Below are positions 38,028-47,510 of a stretch of DNA of 64,000 nt, piece after piece. Source of the DNA: Trichormus variabilis 0441. GTDB taxonomy: Bacteria > Cyanobacteriota > Cyanobacteriia > Cyanobacteriales > Nostocaceae. Numbering within the stretch: position 1 is the stretch's first letter; each line of letters begins with the position of its first letter. The notes under the pieces were generated by a model that was given only the letters and a program-made list of their open reading frames with translations, ran no database searches and was not told the origin of the DNA. Position numbers and translations under genes: made by a program. The stretch covers positions 4,718,001 through 4,782,000 of the forward strand of contig NZ_CP047242.1 in NCBI RefSeq assembly GCF_009856605.1, read 5' to 3'.

Positions 38028-39341
38028 TCATTCTTTTTGCACCTCTGCGTGAGATAAATCGCCCTCCAAATAGATAACATCCACCTGCTCAACGTGCTGT
38101 GTTTTACCATCCAGCAAACAACTAATAGTCATATCTCCCATGACATTGATTGCAGTCCGACAGCGATCGAGAAACCAATCCACTGTGATTAAGAGGGCAA
38201 TATATTGAGTCGGCAATCCTACCGCCGTAAATACCAGAGTCATTGTCACCAGTCCAGCTTCAGGAATCCCCGCAGCGCCCACAGAAGCGATAATGGAGGT
38301 GAATACCACCATCAATTGTTGGGGTAGATTTAAATGGAGTCCCAACAGCTGACCAACAAATAAAGCAGACATGGCTTCATATAAAGCCGTCCCATCATTA
38401 TTGAAATTGCTACCTACCAAAGCCCCCAAAGATGCGGAAGATTCCCTCACGCCGATTTTCTGCATCAAAGCTTGGAAGGTTACAGGCATGGCGGCTGTGG
38501 ATGAAGCGGTAGAAAAAGCTGTTAACAGTTCATCGCTACCACCACGGAGAAACCTTTGGGGACTTACCCAAGAACCAAATTTAACTCGGAGTGTATAGTA
38601 AATTCCTTGGAGAAATAGCCCAATTAATACGGCGACAATAAAGGCAGCTAAGGAGATGAATGGTTTAAAACCTTGTAAAGCGATGGTTTTGGCGACAATC
38701 CCAAATACGGCGATGGGAACTAGAGCAATTACCCATTTCAACACTGCCATCACAGCCTCAAACAATAAGCCAATTAGTTGTTCAATGGGTTGATAATCGT
38801 TCTTTTTTTGGGCAACCTGCTCAGTTTTGATGGCGCGCAAAACCACTCCAAAAGCCAAGGCCACGAACACTAGTTGAATCACATTGTTATCCACTAGGGG
38901 CTGTAGTATGGAAGGGGGAACTATATCTTGCAGTAATCCCCAAGGGTCTAGGGTTTTGTTTGTCGGTGCAGCGCCAAAGGATGCAACTGACCACCAACGC
39001 CCAGGCTGTAACAAATTGGCAACCAATAGTCCGATGATAATTGCCATGAGGGTATTGCTCAACAACAATATTGCCAGTTTTCGTCCTGAACGCCCCGGAA
39101 TATGTACTGTCAGAAAGGCGTGGAGAATGGCGAGTAAAATTAACGGTGTGGCTAAAGCACGTAGGGCTTTGAGGATTAAATTGCAGGGGATGGTGAGATG
39201 ATTGATTAAGTCGATGAAATTGGGATTTGGGTTACCTGCACCAAATAGGATTCCTACGACTACGGCTAGAATGAGAGCGATCGCAATCTGCAATGATAGA
39301 GGAAAGGTCTTCGAGAACACAAAGCCTTTGGAGTCACTCAT
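38028..39341 (-). CDS. Dicarboxylate/amino acid:cation symporter (DAACS family)
   Basis: This secondary transporter couples Na+ or H+ entry to uptake of glutamate, aspartate or C4-dicarboxylates. The 437 residues have eight predicted helices and the family signatures AFSTASSTAAMPVT (re-entrant loop HP1), VGSNFNNDGTALYEAM (TM7), GAAGIPEAGLVTMT (HP2) and DWFLDRCRTAINVMGD (TM8). The last residues (LSHAEVQKE) are encoded by a dispersed CACCTCTGCGTGAG repeat also seen near 11310, so the C-terminus has been altered by repeat sequence. Substrate is unproven. Confidence 0.93.
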   Translation of the reverse strand: MSDSKGFVFSKTFPLSLQIAIALILAVVVGILFGAGNPNPNFIDLINHLTIPCNLILKALRALATPLILLAILHAFLTVHIPGRSGRKLAILLLSNTLMAIIIGLLVANLLQPGRWWSVASFGAAPTNKTLDPWGLLQDIVPPSILQPLVDNNVIQLVFVALAFGVVLRAIKTEQVAQKKNDYQPIEQLIGLLFEAVMAVLKWVIALVPIAVFGIVAKTIALQGFKPFISLAAFIVAVLIGLFLQGIYYTLRVKFGSWVSPQRFLRGGSDELLTAFSTASSTAAMPVTFQALMQKIGVRESSASLGALVGSNFNNDGTALYEAMSALFVGQLLGLHLNLPQQLMVVFTSIIASVGAAGIPEAGLVTMTLVFTAVGLPTQYIALLITVDWFLDRCRTAINVMGDMTISCLLDGKTQHVEQVDVIYLEGDLSHAEVQKE

Positions 39342-39717
39342 AATCTTATTGATAAATTGTGGATTACTTTAAACTGTTACTGTTGTCTCACCGCAGATAT
39401 CGACTACATTGACAATCCAAGCAGTATTTGGGAGCAAACGTTTCATGGTTTTCTCGATTATGCTTGTGTATGTTATCAATATCCTTGAATTAGTTGCTGT
39501 ATACTAGTCAAGTTTTAGCTCACCACACAACTGATATAAAATTGAGCTTGACAAATTAGGGGTATAGGGGTGTGAATTTTTGAACCTCTTACACCCTCAC
39601 ACCCAATCTCAATAGAAAATCTGCGTGCATAAGCCCTAAAGTAATGGAAAAGGCTTTTTTTAACAGGTTGTAGTTTTAAAATACGTATATTGTTTGTCGG
39701 CTTTTTGTCTTTACTTT
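39342..39717. other. Intergenic region upstream of the receptor kinase
   Basis: This 376-bp divergent gap lies between the symporter and the kinase. Apart from the M3 element copy (39556-39639) it is AT-rich and has no gene I can support. A promoter for the kinase could lie in the 78 bp after the element, but no clear -10/-35 is seen. Confidence 0.4.
39556..39639 (-). repeat. MITE-like element, family M3, diverged copy
   Basis: The reverse complement (TTAGGGCTTATGCACGCAG..., then TTTTCTATTGAGA) aligns with the first 85 bp of the element at 5729-5854. It lacks the second terminal repeat and has many substitutions, so it looks like an old, truncated copy. Confidence 0.6.
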
Positions 39718-42060
39718 ATGGCGTACTGCATCAATCCCGATTGTTCGCAGCGAGAAAATTCTGATACTAGTGCAGTATGTCAAAACTGTGGAACGCCACT
39801 CATACTTCAAAATCACTATCGGCTTAGGCATCTGTTGCAAACTGATAGACGTAGCTATACAGAAGTATTTGAAATCGAAGATTTAGTTAACCGAGATCAA
39901 CCTAAAGTTCTCAAGTCGCTGAAAGAGGTAACGCCGCAACTAGAACGACTTTTTCAGCAAGAAGCGTCGATATTGCAGACTTTGCGGCATCCTGGTTTAC
40001 CTATTGGTGAAGCACTATTTCCCCTGGTTTTAAACACAGGTCGTCAATTATGGTGTTTTGTGATGGAGAAAATTCCTGGTGAAGATTTACAGACTTGGTT
40101 ATCTCACCATCAATATGTGACATCCTATAAAACAGCATTAGATTGGCTCAAACAACTAATGCAAATTCTCCAATTCGTACATCAGGAAAAGTTTTTCCAT
40201 CGGGATATCAAGCCAGCGAATATTATGGTTTGTCCTGATGGGAAACTGGTATTAATTGATTTTGGTGCGGCGCGTAAAGTGACACAAACCATTATCAACC
40301 GTGAGCCTGTCACTATAATTAATTCCCTTGGTTATACTGCACCCGAACAACGTGATGGTCATGCCGTTGTGCAGTCAGATTTTTATGCACTGGGTCGGAC
40401 TGTAATCTATTTACTCACAGGTATTGACCCAACAGGCGATCGCGTCCAAGATTTACTCAATTGGTCTAAATACATTCAAGACCCAAAAACTCCTAAAAAA
40501 TTCATCTCTTTGCTTCAGGCGATGACGGATTCTTATCCCCACCACCGTCCGCCTACAGCACAAGCAATTCTCGCAAAGATTGAAAATATTGAGCAGCATT
40601 CGTACCCATGGCCAAAATTATTGTTGGGTGCGGCTTGTGGTCTGTTGTTGCTGTTCGCGGGGAAATCCTTATATCAGGAAATTACATTACCTCGGACTTG
40701 TGACAATATACTCAATGATTATCTGAGTTGTGGAGAAGAAAGCCTCACTCCTAGTAGCTTTTGGGGTAATAGTCAGCCGCCACCAGCAAAGCAATTGGGA
40801 ATGGAAGAGTATCGCCATCAAAATTTTGAGGCAGCTGTAAAATTCTTAGAAACTGCTTTCCAGCAAGAATCAGATCCAGAAACCTTAATTTACCTAAATA
40901 ATAGCAAGATTCACCAGCAATTTCCCGTAAATCAGATTCATACTATCGCTGTTGCAGTCCCTCTAGAACGACGCACTGATATAGGTCGGGAAATACTCAG
41001 GGGTGTCGCACAAGCTCAAACTGAGGCACTAAAACAAGGTCGAGCTTTACGCATTATCATTGCTGACGATAGTAATCGGGAAGATAGCAGAACTGGCAAT
41101 AATGCCCGTAAAATTGCCCAGCAGTTAGTCAAATATCCTGATTTAATCGCTGTTTTGGGTCACTATAGCAGCGAAGCCACCAAAAATTCCTTACCGATTT
41201 ATCGCCAAGCCGGAGTAGTGTTAATTTCTGCCACTAGCACTTCTCAAAATCTCAAAGACCCTTTTTTCTTTCGTACTGTCCCCAGCGATCGCATTGCAGC
41301 CCAAAAAATGGTAACTTACTTGCTGTCTGAATTGAAACAGAATCAAGTAGCTATCTTTTATAGTCAAGGTAGTGAGTATGCTGAATCTCTTTCCCAGGCT
41401 GTTCGAGAAAGCACAAAATCTCTTCCTTTGAAGGTGATTGATCATCAAGCGGCTTTTAATTTAGCCAGCGATCGCTTCAATGCCATAACAGCGTTAAATC
41501 AAGCTCAAACCCAAGGTGCAAAGGCAATTGTCCTAATTCCTGATGCCGGAGTAGGGTTATATAATGCAATTCCCAATGCCTTACGAGTGATTCAGACGAA
41601 CATCAATCAAGTTTGGATTGTTGCCGGTGACAGTCTCTACAGTTCTGACTCCTTCAAATCAGAGAAAGTTTTTTCCTCACCCGAAATCCAATACACAGCT
41701 TGGGCAGTTTTTTGGCATCCCCTTAACGAGATGAATTCAACCTTTGTCAAGGAAGTCCAAAACCTCTGGAAAATTGATCTATCCTCTCTTCTCCGCAACA
41801 CTGACATTACTTGGCGAACAACAACCAGCTATGATGCAATGTTAGTTTTGAGTCAAGCCATCACCCAAAATCCTACTCGCCTCGGTATTCAAAAAACACT
41901 CAGCCAACCCCAATTTTCCGTTACAGGTGCAACAGGAGTAATTCAATTTGCAGGAAGCGATCGCCAAAATGGAAAAATTACGATGGTAAGATTCCAGCGT
42001 AATTGTGATGATAATGGTTTTGTTGTTATTCCCAGCGATCGCTCTTTACAATGTCGATAG
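39718..42060 (+). CDS. Receptor-like Ser/Thr kinase with periplasmic binding-protein sensor
   Basis: The 780 residues start at ATG MAYCINPDCSQREN. A zinc ribbon comes first (CxxxxC at residues 4-9; CQNC near 21). The Hanks-type kinase follows, with the VLKSL lysine, catalytic HRDIKPANIMV (Asp163), DFGAARK (Asp181) and APEQ. One transmembrane helix (LLLGAACGLLLLFAG, near 302-316) leads outside to a type-1 periplasmic binding domain (about 405-770; HTIAVAVPLERRTDIGREIL, LIAVLGHYSSEATKNSLPIY, GVVLISATSTSQ, FFRTVPSDRIAAQ). That domain belongs to the LivJ class of branched-chain amino-acid and amide receptors. The architecture implies a ligand sensed outside and phosphorylation inside. Ligand and targets are unknown. 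Confidence 0.88.
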   Translation: MAYCINPDCSQRENSDTSAVCQNCGTPLILQNHYRLRHLLQTDRRSYTEVFEIEDLVNRDQPKVLKSLKEVTPQLERLFQQEASILQTLRHPGLPIGEALFPLVLNTGRQLWCFVMEKIPGEDLQTWLSHHQYVTSYKTALDWLKQLMQILQFVHQEKFFHRDIKPANIMVCPDGKLVLIDFGAARKVTQTIINREPVTIINSLGYTAPEQRDGHAVVQSDFYALGRTVIYLLTGIDPTGDRVQDLLNWSKYIQDPKTPKKFISLLQAMTDSYPHHRPPTAQAILAKIENIEQHSYPWPKLLLGAACGLLLLFAGKSLYQEITLPRTCDNILNDYLSCGEESLTPSSFWGNSQPPPAKQLGMEEYRHQNFEAAVKFLETAFQQESDPETLIYLNNSKIHQQFPVNQIHTIAVAVPLERRTDIGREILRGVAQAQTEALKQGRALRIIIADDSNREDSRTGNNARKIAQQLVKYPDLIAVLGHYSSEATKNSLPIYRQAGVVLISATSTSQNLKDPFFFRTVPSDRIAAQKMVTYLLSELKQNQVAIFYSQGSEYAESLSQAVRESTKSLPLKVIDHQAAFNLASDRFNAITALNQAQTQGAKAIVLIPDAGVGLYNAIPNALRVIQTNINQVWIVAGDSLYSSDSFKSEKVFSSPEIQYTAWAVFWHPLNEMNSTFVKEVQNLWKIDLSSLLRNTDITWRTTTSYDAMLVLSQAITQNPTRLGIQKTLSQPQFSVTGATGVIQFAGSDRQNGKITMVRFQRNCDDNGFVVIPSDRSLQCR

Positions 42061-42173
42061 TTGGTATGTTAGGTATGATTATGGAAGCGATCCCTACAGC
42101 AAGTCATGGAAAACGAGCCATTGGTTAGATTCCACAAGCTAGTACTAGATAGGCTGTCAGTATTATATTATTC

Positions 42174-42413
42174 TCAAGATGCCCAACAAGTCTTCTCTGG
42201 AAATGCTCCTTTTTTCCAGTATTGTCTAACCTTTACAGCCGCTCTTTGGAAAAGTGCTTGTGAATTTTGAGTTGATGTTTCTTGAAGTTCCTTAACCTCT
42301 CCATTAGATTTGTCTAGCCACAGCGCCCCAAGATCATCTTCATGGGGACCGAAGAGGTAAGTAACCCCGCGTTCATCCTCTTGTTCTTTTAAAATCAATA
42401 CGTAAAAAGCCAT
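42174..42413 (-). CDS. Small acidic protein, candidate immunity partner
   Basis: This 79-residue protein (MAFYVLILKEQEDERGVTYL, then FGPHEDDLGALWLD ... FQRAAVKVRQYWKKG) matches no family I recognise. It begins 63 bp after the stop of the toxin-domain-like gene on the same strand, the order expected for a toxin-immunity pair. There is no signal peptide or transmembrane helix. Its role is inferred from position only. Confidence 0.6.
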   Translation of the reverse strand: MAFYVLILKEQEDERGVTYLFGPHEDDLGALWLDKSNGEVKELQETSTQNSQALFQRAAVKVRQYWKKGAFPEKTCWAS

Positions 42414-42476
42414 AGCTCATAATGTTGTCTATACATATTGTTTACTCTATTTGTAACTCATTTAAGTTAATTTCTA

Positions 42477-42845
42477 TTATCCTTCTGGTGGACTCCATAA
42501 ACGACCAGAGCGTATAGTTGCATGATGAGCCGTTCTGTAGTCGGTATTAAAAATCACCTCAAACCTTGACTCAAAGTATTCATGTTCCAGTAAGCGTAAA
42601 TCTTCAGCCAGATAATTACCTTGTTGTAATCTAAACCACGCATCAGCTATATCTGGATCAGGATCAAAGTAATCAAATCTATCATCTAATTGATGTTGGC
42701 GATAAAATACATGATTTTTTATTCGTCTAATGCGAAACTCTGCCCAACCCGTATGAAGTGCAATTTCTGATACATCATCAGTATTACGACGTATAGCATT
42801 GTATGCTTCAGGCGCATATTGCTCCCAACGTTGTAGATATTCCAT
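42477..42845 (-). CDS. Stand-alone polymorphic-toxin C-terminal domain-like protein
   Basis: The 122-residue protein has the layout IRRIKNHVFYRQHQLDDRFD, then FDPDPDIADAWFRLQQGNY, then DLRLLEHEYFESRFE, then TDYRTAHHATIRSGR. I recall this arrangement (His pair, PDI..AW.RL..G, LL.HE..ES, AH.A...GR.W) from the C-terminal ends of secreted or Rhs/PAAR polymorphic toxins and phage-like proteins. Here it is almost alone: only about 35 residues precede it and there is no delivery domain or signal peptide. The conserved His/Glu/Asp could be catalytic. It is followed by a 79-residue protein that may be its immunity factor. Confidence 0.62.
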   Translation of the reverse strand: MEYLQRWEQYAPEAYNAIRRNTDDVSEIALHTGWAEFRIRRIKNHVFYRQHQLDDRFDYFDPDPDIADAWFRLQQGNYLAEDLRLLEHEYFESRFEVIFNTDYRTAHHATIRSGRLWSPPEG

Positions 42846-42991
42846 TGTTATAGTTTTAATATATTATTTTTTTATATGTAAATATAATAACATCGTTTCA
42901 TGATGAATTGGGTTTATTTACTAATATTAGCTTGTTGAAAATCAGACAATTACTCTTCTCTCAAATAATCAGTACGGTTCCATTTTTCTGG

Positions 42992-43103
42992 CATTGACTA
43001 TTAACTAATGACTAATTGAGCAGTTACGTGGGATGCTGGTTGATTGGTAATGTGAGTAGTCCATAGTTCAAAAGCTAATGACTATTGACTAATGACTGTT
43101 AGG
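42992..43103. repeat. TGACTAAT-type short repeats upstream of thrB
   Basis: Clusters of ATTGACTATTAACTAATGAC (from 42993) and AATGACTATTGACTAATGAC (from 43077) precede thrB. They are of the heptamer short-tandem-repeat kind typical of these genomes and fill much of the 271-bp gap. Any thrB promoter must lie among them. Confidence 0.65.
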
Positions 43104-43116
43104 TGAGTATTTATAA

Positions 43117-44025
43117 ATGTCTGTTGTTTCTTCTGTCACGGTTAAGGTTCCTGGCACAACTGCTAACTTGGGGCCTGGTTTTGACTGCATCGGTGCAGCC
43201 TTGACTATATATAATCAATTCCAGTTCACCCGCCTGGAAACGAGTGAGTTAATTATTCAAGCCACAGGCGCGGAAGCTGAACGCGTACCAACTGATGAGA
43301 GTAATTTACTTTATCAGGCGTTTGTCAAGTTATATCAATATATAGATCAGACACCACCAGGGGTAAAAGTCGAGATTGAGTTGGGTGTACCACTGGCGCG
43401 GGGTTTGGGGAGTTCGGCTACGGCGATTGTTGGAGGTTTGGTGGCGGCGAATCGATTGGCGGGTGAGCCGTTGTCTCAGGCGCAGGTGATGGAATTAGCG
43501 ATCGCCATTGAAGGACATCCTGATAATGTCGTACCCGCGTTGGTGGGGGGATGTCGTCTGGCGGCCACCGGTGCTATGGGTTGGGAAATTTGTGATGTTC
43601 CCTGGCATGGTGATATTGTCCCAGTGCTGGCAATTCCCGATTTTGAATTGTCCACCTCAGAAGCACGGCGAGTTTTACCAACAGAATATAGTCGCGCAGA
43701 TGCGATTTTTAATACTGCTCATTTGGGGTTATTGTTGCGCGGCTTGCAAACAGGTAAGGGAGAATGGTTAAGGGCAGCTTTACAAGATAAGTTACATCAG
43801 CCCTATCGCCAAGCTTTAATTCCTGGTTACGATGCTGTGAATACTGCGGCTGTGGCTGCTGGTGCTTACGGTATGGTGATTAGTGGCGCGGGGCCGACAC
43901 TGTTGGCTTTAGCGGATGTATCTCATGCGGCAGCTGTTGCGGCGGCAATGTCCACAGCTTGGCGAGAGGCGGGAATTAAGGCTGTAGTGCGATCGCTTGC
44001 TCTCGATACTCATGGCGCAACTTAA
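43117..44025 (+). CDS. thrB: Homoserine kinase
   Basis: This GHMP kinase phosphorylates L-homoserine in threonine biosynthesis. The 302 residues show [16 protein letters not shown] at the N-terminus, the ATP-binding [17 protein letters not shown] loop near residue 97-113, and the C-terminal [11 protein letters not shown]. The length is typical. The next gene's ATG lies 17 bp after the stop, so the two may be co-transcribed, although the gap is filled with a TTCAAAATTCAA repeat. Confidence 0.96.
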   Translation: MSVVSSVTVKVPGTTANLGPGFDCIGAALTIYNQFQFTRLETSELIIQATGAEAERVPTDESNLLYQAFVKLYQYIDQTPPGVKVEIELGVPLARGLGSSATAIVGGLVAANRLAGEPLSQAQVMELAIAIEGHPDNVVPALVGGCRLAATGAMGWEICDVPWHGDIVPVLAIPDFELSTSEARRVLPTEYSRADAIFNTAHLGLLLRGLQTGKGEWLRAALQDKLHQPYRQALIPGYDAVNTAAVAAGAYGMVISGAGPTLLALADVSHAAAVAAAMSTAWREAGIKAVVRSLALDTHGAT

Positions 44026-44041
44026 CAATTCAAAATTCAAT

Positions 44042-44581
44042 ATGAAAGAACTTAATCCCAGCTTGCCTTTAAAGCAAATTCAGTCGGAGATGACAGCACT
44101 CCAGTCGCAAATTCAGGTGCTTGAGCAAGAACGTGCTGCACTCACTATTAATAATGATGTAATGACTCATGAGGATGATTCGCCTTTCGCCATTGTGGAA
44201 GCTTATCGTCGCCAAGCTAGGGAAAATGCCCAACTATTTGCGGAAATCAAAGGCATAGAAGATGCGATCGCCGCTTTAGACACACAACTACAACACAAAA
44301 AAGCTGAATTAGCGCGTTTGCCAAGGAGACAGCAACAAATTAACCAAGAGCAACAATTAGAAGCAGCGAAAGAAGTGGCTCAAGTCCATGCGGAACGAAT
44401 CAATGAAATAGCCCAAGAACTGGCAGCAGAAATCCGTTTGCTCAAAGCCTGCGCTGATCAACTCAGTCCTTTATATTGGCAGGTTTATTACAAACCCTTT
44501 ATTACCGGGTTCAAAACCATCTCAGTTCCCTATGTCCGTTCAGATGGGGCAGTTTGGACAATTGTCAATCGCATTGTTTAG
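44042..44581 (+). CDS. Coiled-coil hypothetical protein
   Basis: The 179 residues start at ATG MKELNPSLPLKQIQSEM; the longer frame from 43997 overlaps thrB and uses repeat DNA. Two long heptad-type helices (residues 8-35 and 55-150, rich in Gln, Glu, Ala) precede a compact C-terminal segment (LYWQVYYKPFITGFKTISVP). No known domain is recognised. It follows thrB closely and ends at a strong rho-independent terminator. Confidence 0.7.
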   Translation: MKELNPSLPLKQIQSEMTALQSQIQVLEQERAALTINNDVMTHEDDSPFAIVEAYRRQARENAQLFAEIKGIEDAIAALDTQLQHKKAELARLPRRQQQINQEQQLEAAKEVAQVHAERINEIAQELAAEIRLLKACADQLSPLYWQVYYKPFITGFKTISVPYVRSDGAVWTIVNRIV

Positions 44582-44631
44582 GGAATCTTGAAAAATTACT
44601 CCCCTAGAATAGAGGTAATACAAAGATTTGT

Positions 44632-44657
44632 AACGGTGGTTGGAGCCACCGTTTTTT
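44632..44657 (+). terminator. Rho-independent terminator of thrB and the coiled-coil gene
   Basis: AACGGTGG and CCACCGTT form an 8-base stem with a 6-base loop, immediately continued by a run of T (44652-44657). It lies 50 bp after the stop of the coiled-coil gene and upstream of ndhD. Confidence 0.88.
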
Positions 44658-44871
44658 ATTGACGTTACAAAAGTTTATGCCTAGAATGGGCTGGCAGGCA
44701 ATTACCATGAGTATTTATTCCTGATTATCATGAGAATTGCAGAATCATTGAGTATAAATTCTTATCTATAACCAAAATTTAATTTTCCAGAGATAAATAA
44801 AGTTTACAAAAGTAACAATTCCTTAATATAATGTAATTAAAAGCGAAAAGAAAAAACGATTGTCAGAAGTG

Positions 44872-46485
44872 ATGAATCTCATTGAGTTTCCCTGGCTAAC
44901 AGCCATAATTGCCTTACCCTTGGTGGCAGCCCTAGCCATCCCCATAATTCCCGACAAAGAAGGAAAAACGGTTCGTTGGTATGGATTGGGTGTAGCCTTT
45001 GCAGACTTTGCCTTAATGATTGCCGCCTTCTGGCATTATTACGACTTCCAAAGTTCGACATACCAATTTGTAGAAAAATACCATTGGCTTCCTCAAATAG
45101 GTTTGAATTGGTCTGTAGCAGTTGACGGCTTATCAATGCCCTTACTGTTGTTAACAGGCTTAATTAACACACTCGCAATCTTCGCGGCTTGGAAAGTAAC
45201 CAACAAGCCGCGATTATTTTATGGATTGATGCTGGTGATGTACAGCGCCCAGTTAGGGGTGTTTGTTGCCCAAGACTTGCTACTATTCTTCCTCATGTGG
45301 GAAATCGAGCTAGTTCCTGTCTACCTGCTGATTTCCATCTGGGGAGGCCCCAAACGCCGTTATGCAGCGACCAAGTTCATCCTTTACACTGCTGCTGCTT
45401 CTATATTTATTCTCGTAGCTGGATTTGCACTTGCATTCTCTGGAGATACAGTTACTTTCGACATTGCAGCTCTGGGAATGAAAGAATATCCCAAAGCGAT
45501 TGAATTATTAGCTTATGCAGGATTTTTAATTGCCTTCGGTGTAAAATTGCCAATATTCCCTCTCCACACATGGCTACCTGATGCTCACGGTGAAGCATCT
45601 GCCCCTGGTTCCATGATTCTGGCTGGTGTGTTGCTGAAAATGGGTGGTTATGCCCTCATCCGCTTCAACATCGAAATGTTGCCTGATGCCCATGTTTATT
45701 TTGCGCCAGTCTTAGCAATCTTAGGTGTAGTTAACATTGTTTATGGTGCTTGCTGCGCCTTTGCTCAAACCAACCTGAAACGCCGCCTAGCTTACTCTTC
45801 CATCGCCCACATGGGATTTGTGCTAATCGGTCTAGCTTCCTACACAGAAATTGGTGTGAGTGGAGCAGTGTTACAGATGGTCTCCCACGGTTTGGTTGCG
45901 GCTAGCTTGTTCTTCTTAACTGGTGTGACTTACGAACGTACCCACACCTTATTGATGGACAAAATGGGCGGTATTGGTAAGGTGATGCCCAAAACCTTCG
46001 CTCTTTACACAGCAGGCGCAATGGCTTCTCTAGCCTTACCCGGAATGAGTGGCTTCGTAGGAGAGTTGATGGTGTTCATTGGTATCGCTACCAGCGATGT
46101 CTACAGTTCCAGCTTCAAAGTCGTAGTTGTTCTACTGTCCGCAGTGGGTGTAATTCTGACTCCAATTTACTTGCTGTCTCTATTGCGCCAAGTCTTCTAC
46201 GGCAAACAAAGCGAAGAGTTACATCTTGATGCTTTCATCCCTGATGTGAAACCTCGTGAATTGTTCATCACCGCTTCTTTATTACTTCCCATCATCGGTA
46301 TCGGCTTGTATCCCAAATTGATTACCCAAACCTATGATGTGAAGACTGTAGAAATAGCAGCCCACGCTCGTCAAGTGTTACCAGTGGTTGCAGGACAACA
46401 GCCATCAAGCCTGTACTCCCAAATTTTCACTGCACCAACACTGGCTAATGCTGAAGTTGAAAGTTTAGTTAATATCTCTAAGTAA
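44872..46485 (+). CDS. ndhD: NAD(P)H-quinone oxidoreductase (NDH-1) subunit D
   Basis: NdhD is the antiporter-like proton-pumping subunit 4 of the thylakoid NDH-1 complexes in respiration, cyclic electron flow or CO2 uptake. The 537 residues (ATG start; an in-frame TTG lies four codons upstream) contain about 14 helices. Signatures include [21 protein letters not shown] with the conserved Glu, [20 protein letters not shown] with the Lys/His pair, and [12 protein letters not shown] further one is [19 protein letters not shown]. Which NDH-1 form it serves is uncertain; the absence of a neighbouring ndhF or cup genes gives no help. Confidence 0.95.
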   Translation: MNLIEFPWLTAIIALPLVAALAIPIIPDKEGKTVRWYGLGVAFADFALMIAAFWHYYDFQSSTYQFVEKYHWLPQIGLNWSVAVDGLSMPLLLLTGLINTLAIFAAWKVTNKPRLFYGLMLVMYSAQLGVFVAQDLLLFFLMWEIELVPVYLLISIWGGPKRRYAATKFILYTAAASIFILVAGFALAFSGDTVTFDIAALGMKEYPKAIELLAYAGFLIAFGVKLPIFPLHTWLPDAHGEASAPGSMILAGVLLKMGGYALIRFNIEMLPDAHVYFAPVLAILGVVNIVYGACCAFAQTNLKRRLAYSSIAHMGFVLIGLASYTEIGVSGAVLQMVSHGLVAASLFFLTGVTYERTHTLLMDKMGGIGKVMPKTFALYTAGAMASLALPGMSGFVGELMVFIGIATSDVYSSSFKVVVVLLSAVGVILTPIYLLSLLRQVFYGKQSEELHLDAFIPDVKPRELFITASLLLPIIGIGLYPKLITQTYDVKTVEIAAHARQVLPVVAGQQPSSLYSQIFTAPTLANAEVESLVNISK

Positions 46486-46537
46486 ATATATCTCTCAGCA
46501 ATGGTGCTGAAAGTAAATCCTAAATATGACGGAAACT

Positions 46538-46561
46538 AGGGGTGGTTGCCAAACTACCCCT
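46538..46561 (+). terminator. Possible terminator after ndhD
   Basis: AGGGGT and ACCCCT extended by GTT/AAC (one G-U pair) form a stem of about 10 bp starting 53 bp after the ndhD stop. The following AAAATTTTG is only a weak U-tract. Confidence 0.45.
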
Positions 46562-46632
46562 AAAATTTTGTAAAAGTGGCGAGAAACTCCATCCTTTCAT
46601 GGGTAGTAGAGGTTGCTCAAAGCGTCGATGCA

Positions 46633-46671
46633 GGTAATAGGTAATGGGTAATAGTTCAATTACCTATTACC
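46633..46671. repeat. 13-bp perfect inverted repeat of GGTAATA units
   Basis: GGTAATAGGTAAT at 46633-46645 and its exact reverse complement at 46659-46671 flank 13 bases that also contain GGTAATA. This is a short-tandem-repeat hairpin in the gap between the convergent ndhD and 2TM genes. Confidence 0.75.
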
Positions 46672-46702
46672 AGATTCCTCACCCACCAGGAGATGAGATA
46701 AT

Positions 46703-47119
46703 TTATTTTGGTAAATTTTTAGACCATTCCTGAAAATCATGTTCGTACGATTCTCCGCTAGTTTTATAAGCTTTTATACTAGAGAATAATAAACCTAACC
46801 CCCAACCCAATAGGGGAAAAATCGCCCAAAAATAGCCAGGGCTTGTTAACAGATTCAAAACAAATAAAAATCCGTTGACACCAATAAAAGTAATCAGGTG
46901 TGTTTTAAATTCTTCTCGTCGTTGGGCGTGAAATCTCTGGCGTTTTTTATCTCCTATTTCTTGGCTCAACCATTCTTGTTCAGCAGCTTGCAAAGATGCG
47001 GATGAAACTCCTAGCTCTGAGGCGATTTCTATAATCTGCTGGCGTGAAATTTCTCCCTGTTGCTGACGGGCAAAAGCTTTTTGGAGAATCTGTTGCATTT
47101 GTTCTGAATTGTAAGTCAT
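46703..47119 (-). CDS. 2TM-domain membrane protein
   Basis: The 138 residues start at ATG MTYNSEQMQQILQKAFARQQ; a TTG four codons upstream is less likely. The N-terminal 55 residues look like a helix-turn-helix/SHOCT-like helical segment (REISRQQIIEIASELGVSS-type, here GEISRQQIIEIASELGVSSA). A basic hinge (KKRQRFHAQRREEFKTHL) and two transmembrane helices (ITFIGVNGFLFVLNLLT; FWAIFPLLGWGLGLLFSSI) follow. The function is unknown. It lies convergent to ndhD. Confidence 0.8.
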   Translation of the reverse strand: MTYNSEQMQQILQKAFARQQQGEISRQQIIEIASELGVSSASLQAAEQEWLSQEIGDKKRQRFHAQRREEFKTHLITFIGVNGFLFVLNLLTSPGYFWAIFPLLGWGLGLLFSSIKAYKTSGESYEHDFQEWSKNLPK

Positions 47120-47510
47120 ATAAATACCCAAGAGGATGAAAAAAGCTAGGAAGATTAGGCGAATTTTGAAACTTTAGCTACAAAACCATTAAAAATATAT
47201 TGACCCGTTGTTACTAACAGCTAAGACCAACATTTTATATTTAAAAAAATAACCAATGCAGTAATTGAAAACACAAATATAAATATATTGAGTTTGTTCT
47301 TATTCGTGGGAATTTCCAAGAGATTTTAAAAATTTGTATATTTGGGAACAAAAAAATATTATATAATCCTCATTACTTTCTAATAAACTATTGCTACCTG
47401 GGTTAGTTTTAAATTTAAGTCAAGCTTGGGAGAACATAAATAAAGATACACAGCAATAGTCCAAACTTTTTTTAGAAAAATTGAAGCATTTTAGTTACAT
47501 TATAAAACGT
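47120..47510. other. Divergent AT-rich intergenic region
   Basis: This 391-bp, strongly AT-rich region lies between the 2TM gene and the PspA/ACP-like gene. There are no repeats or RNA genes I can support. An in-frame TTG (47481) could extend the downstream protein by 10 residues. Confidence 0.4.
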
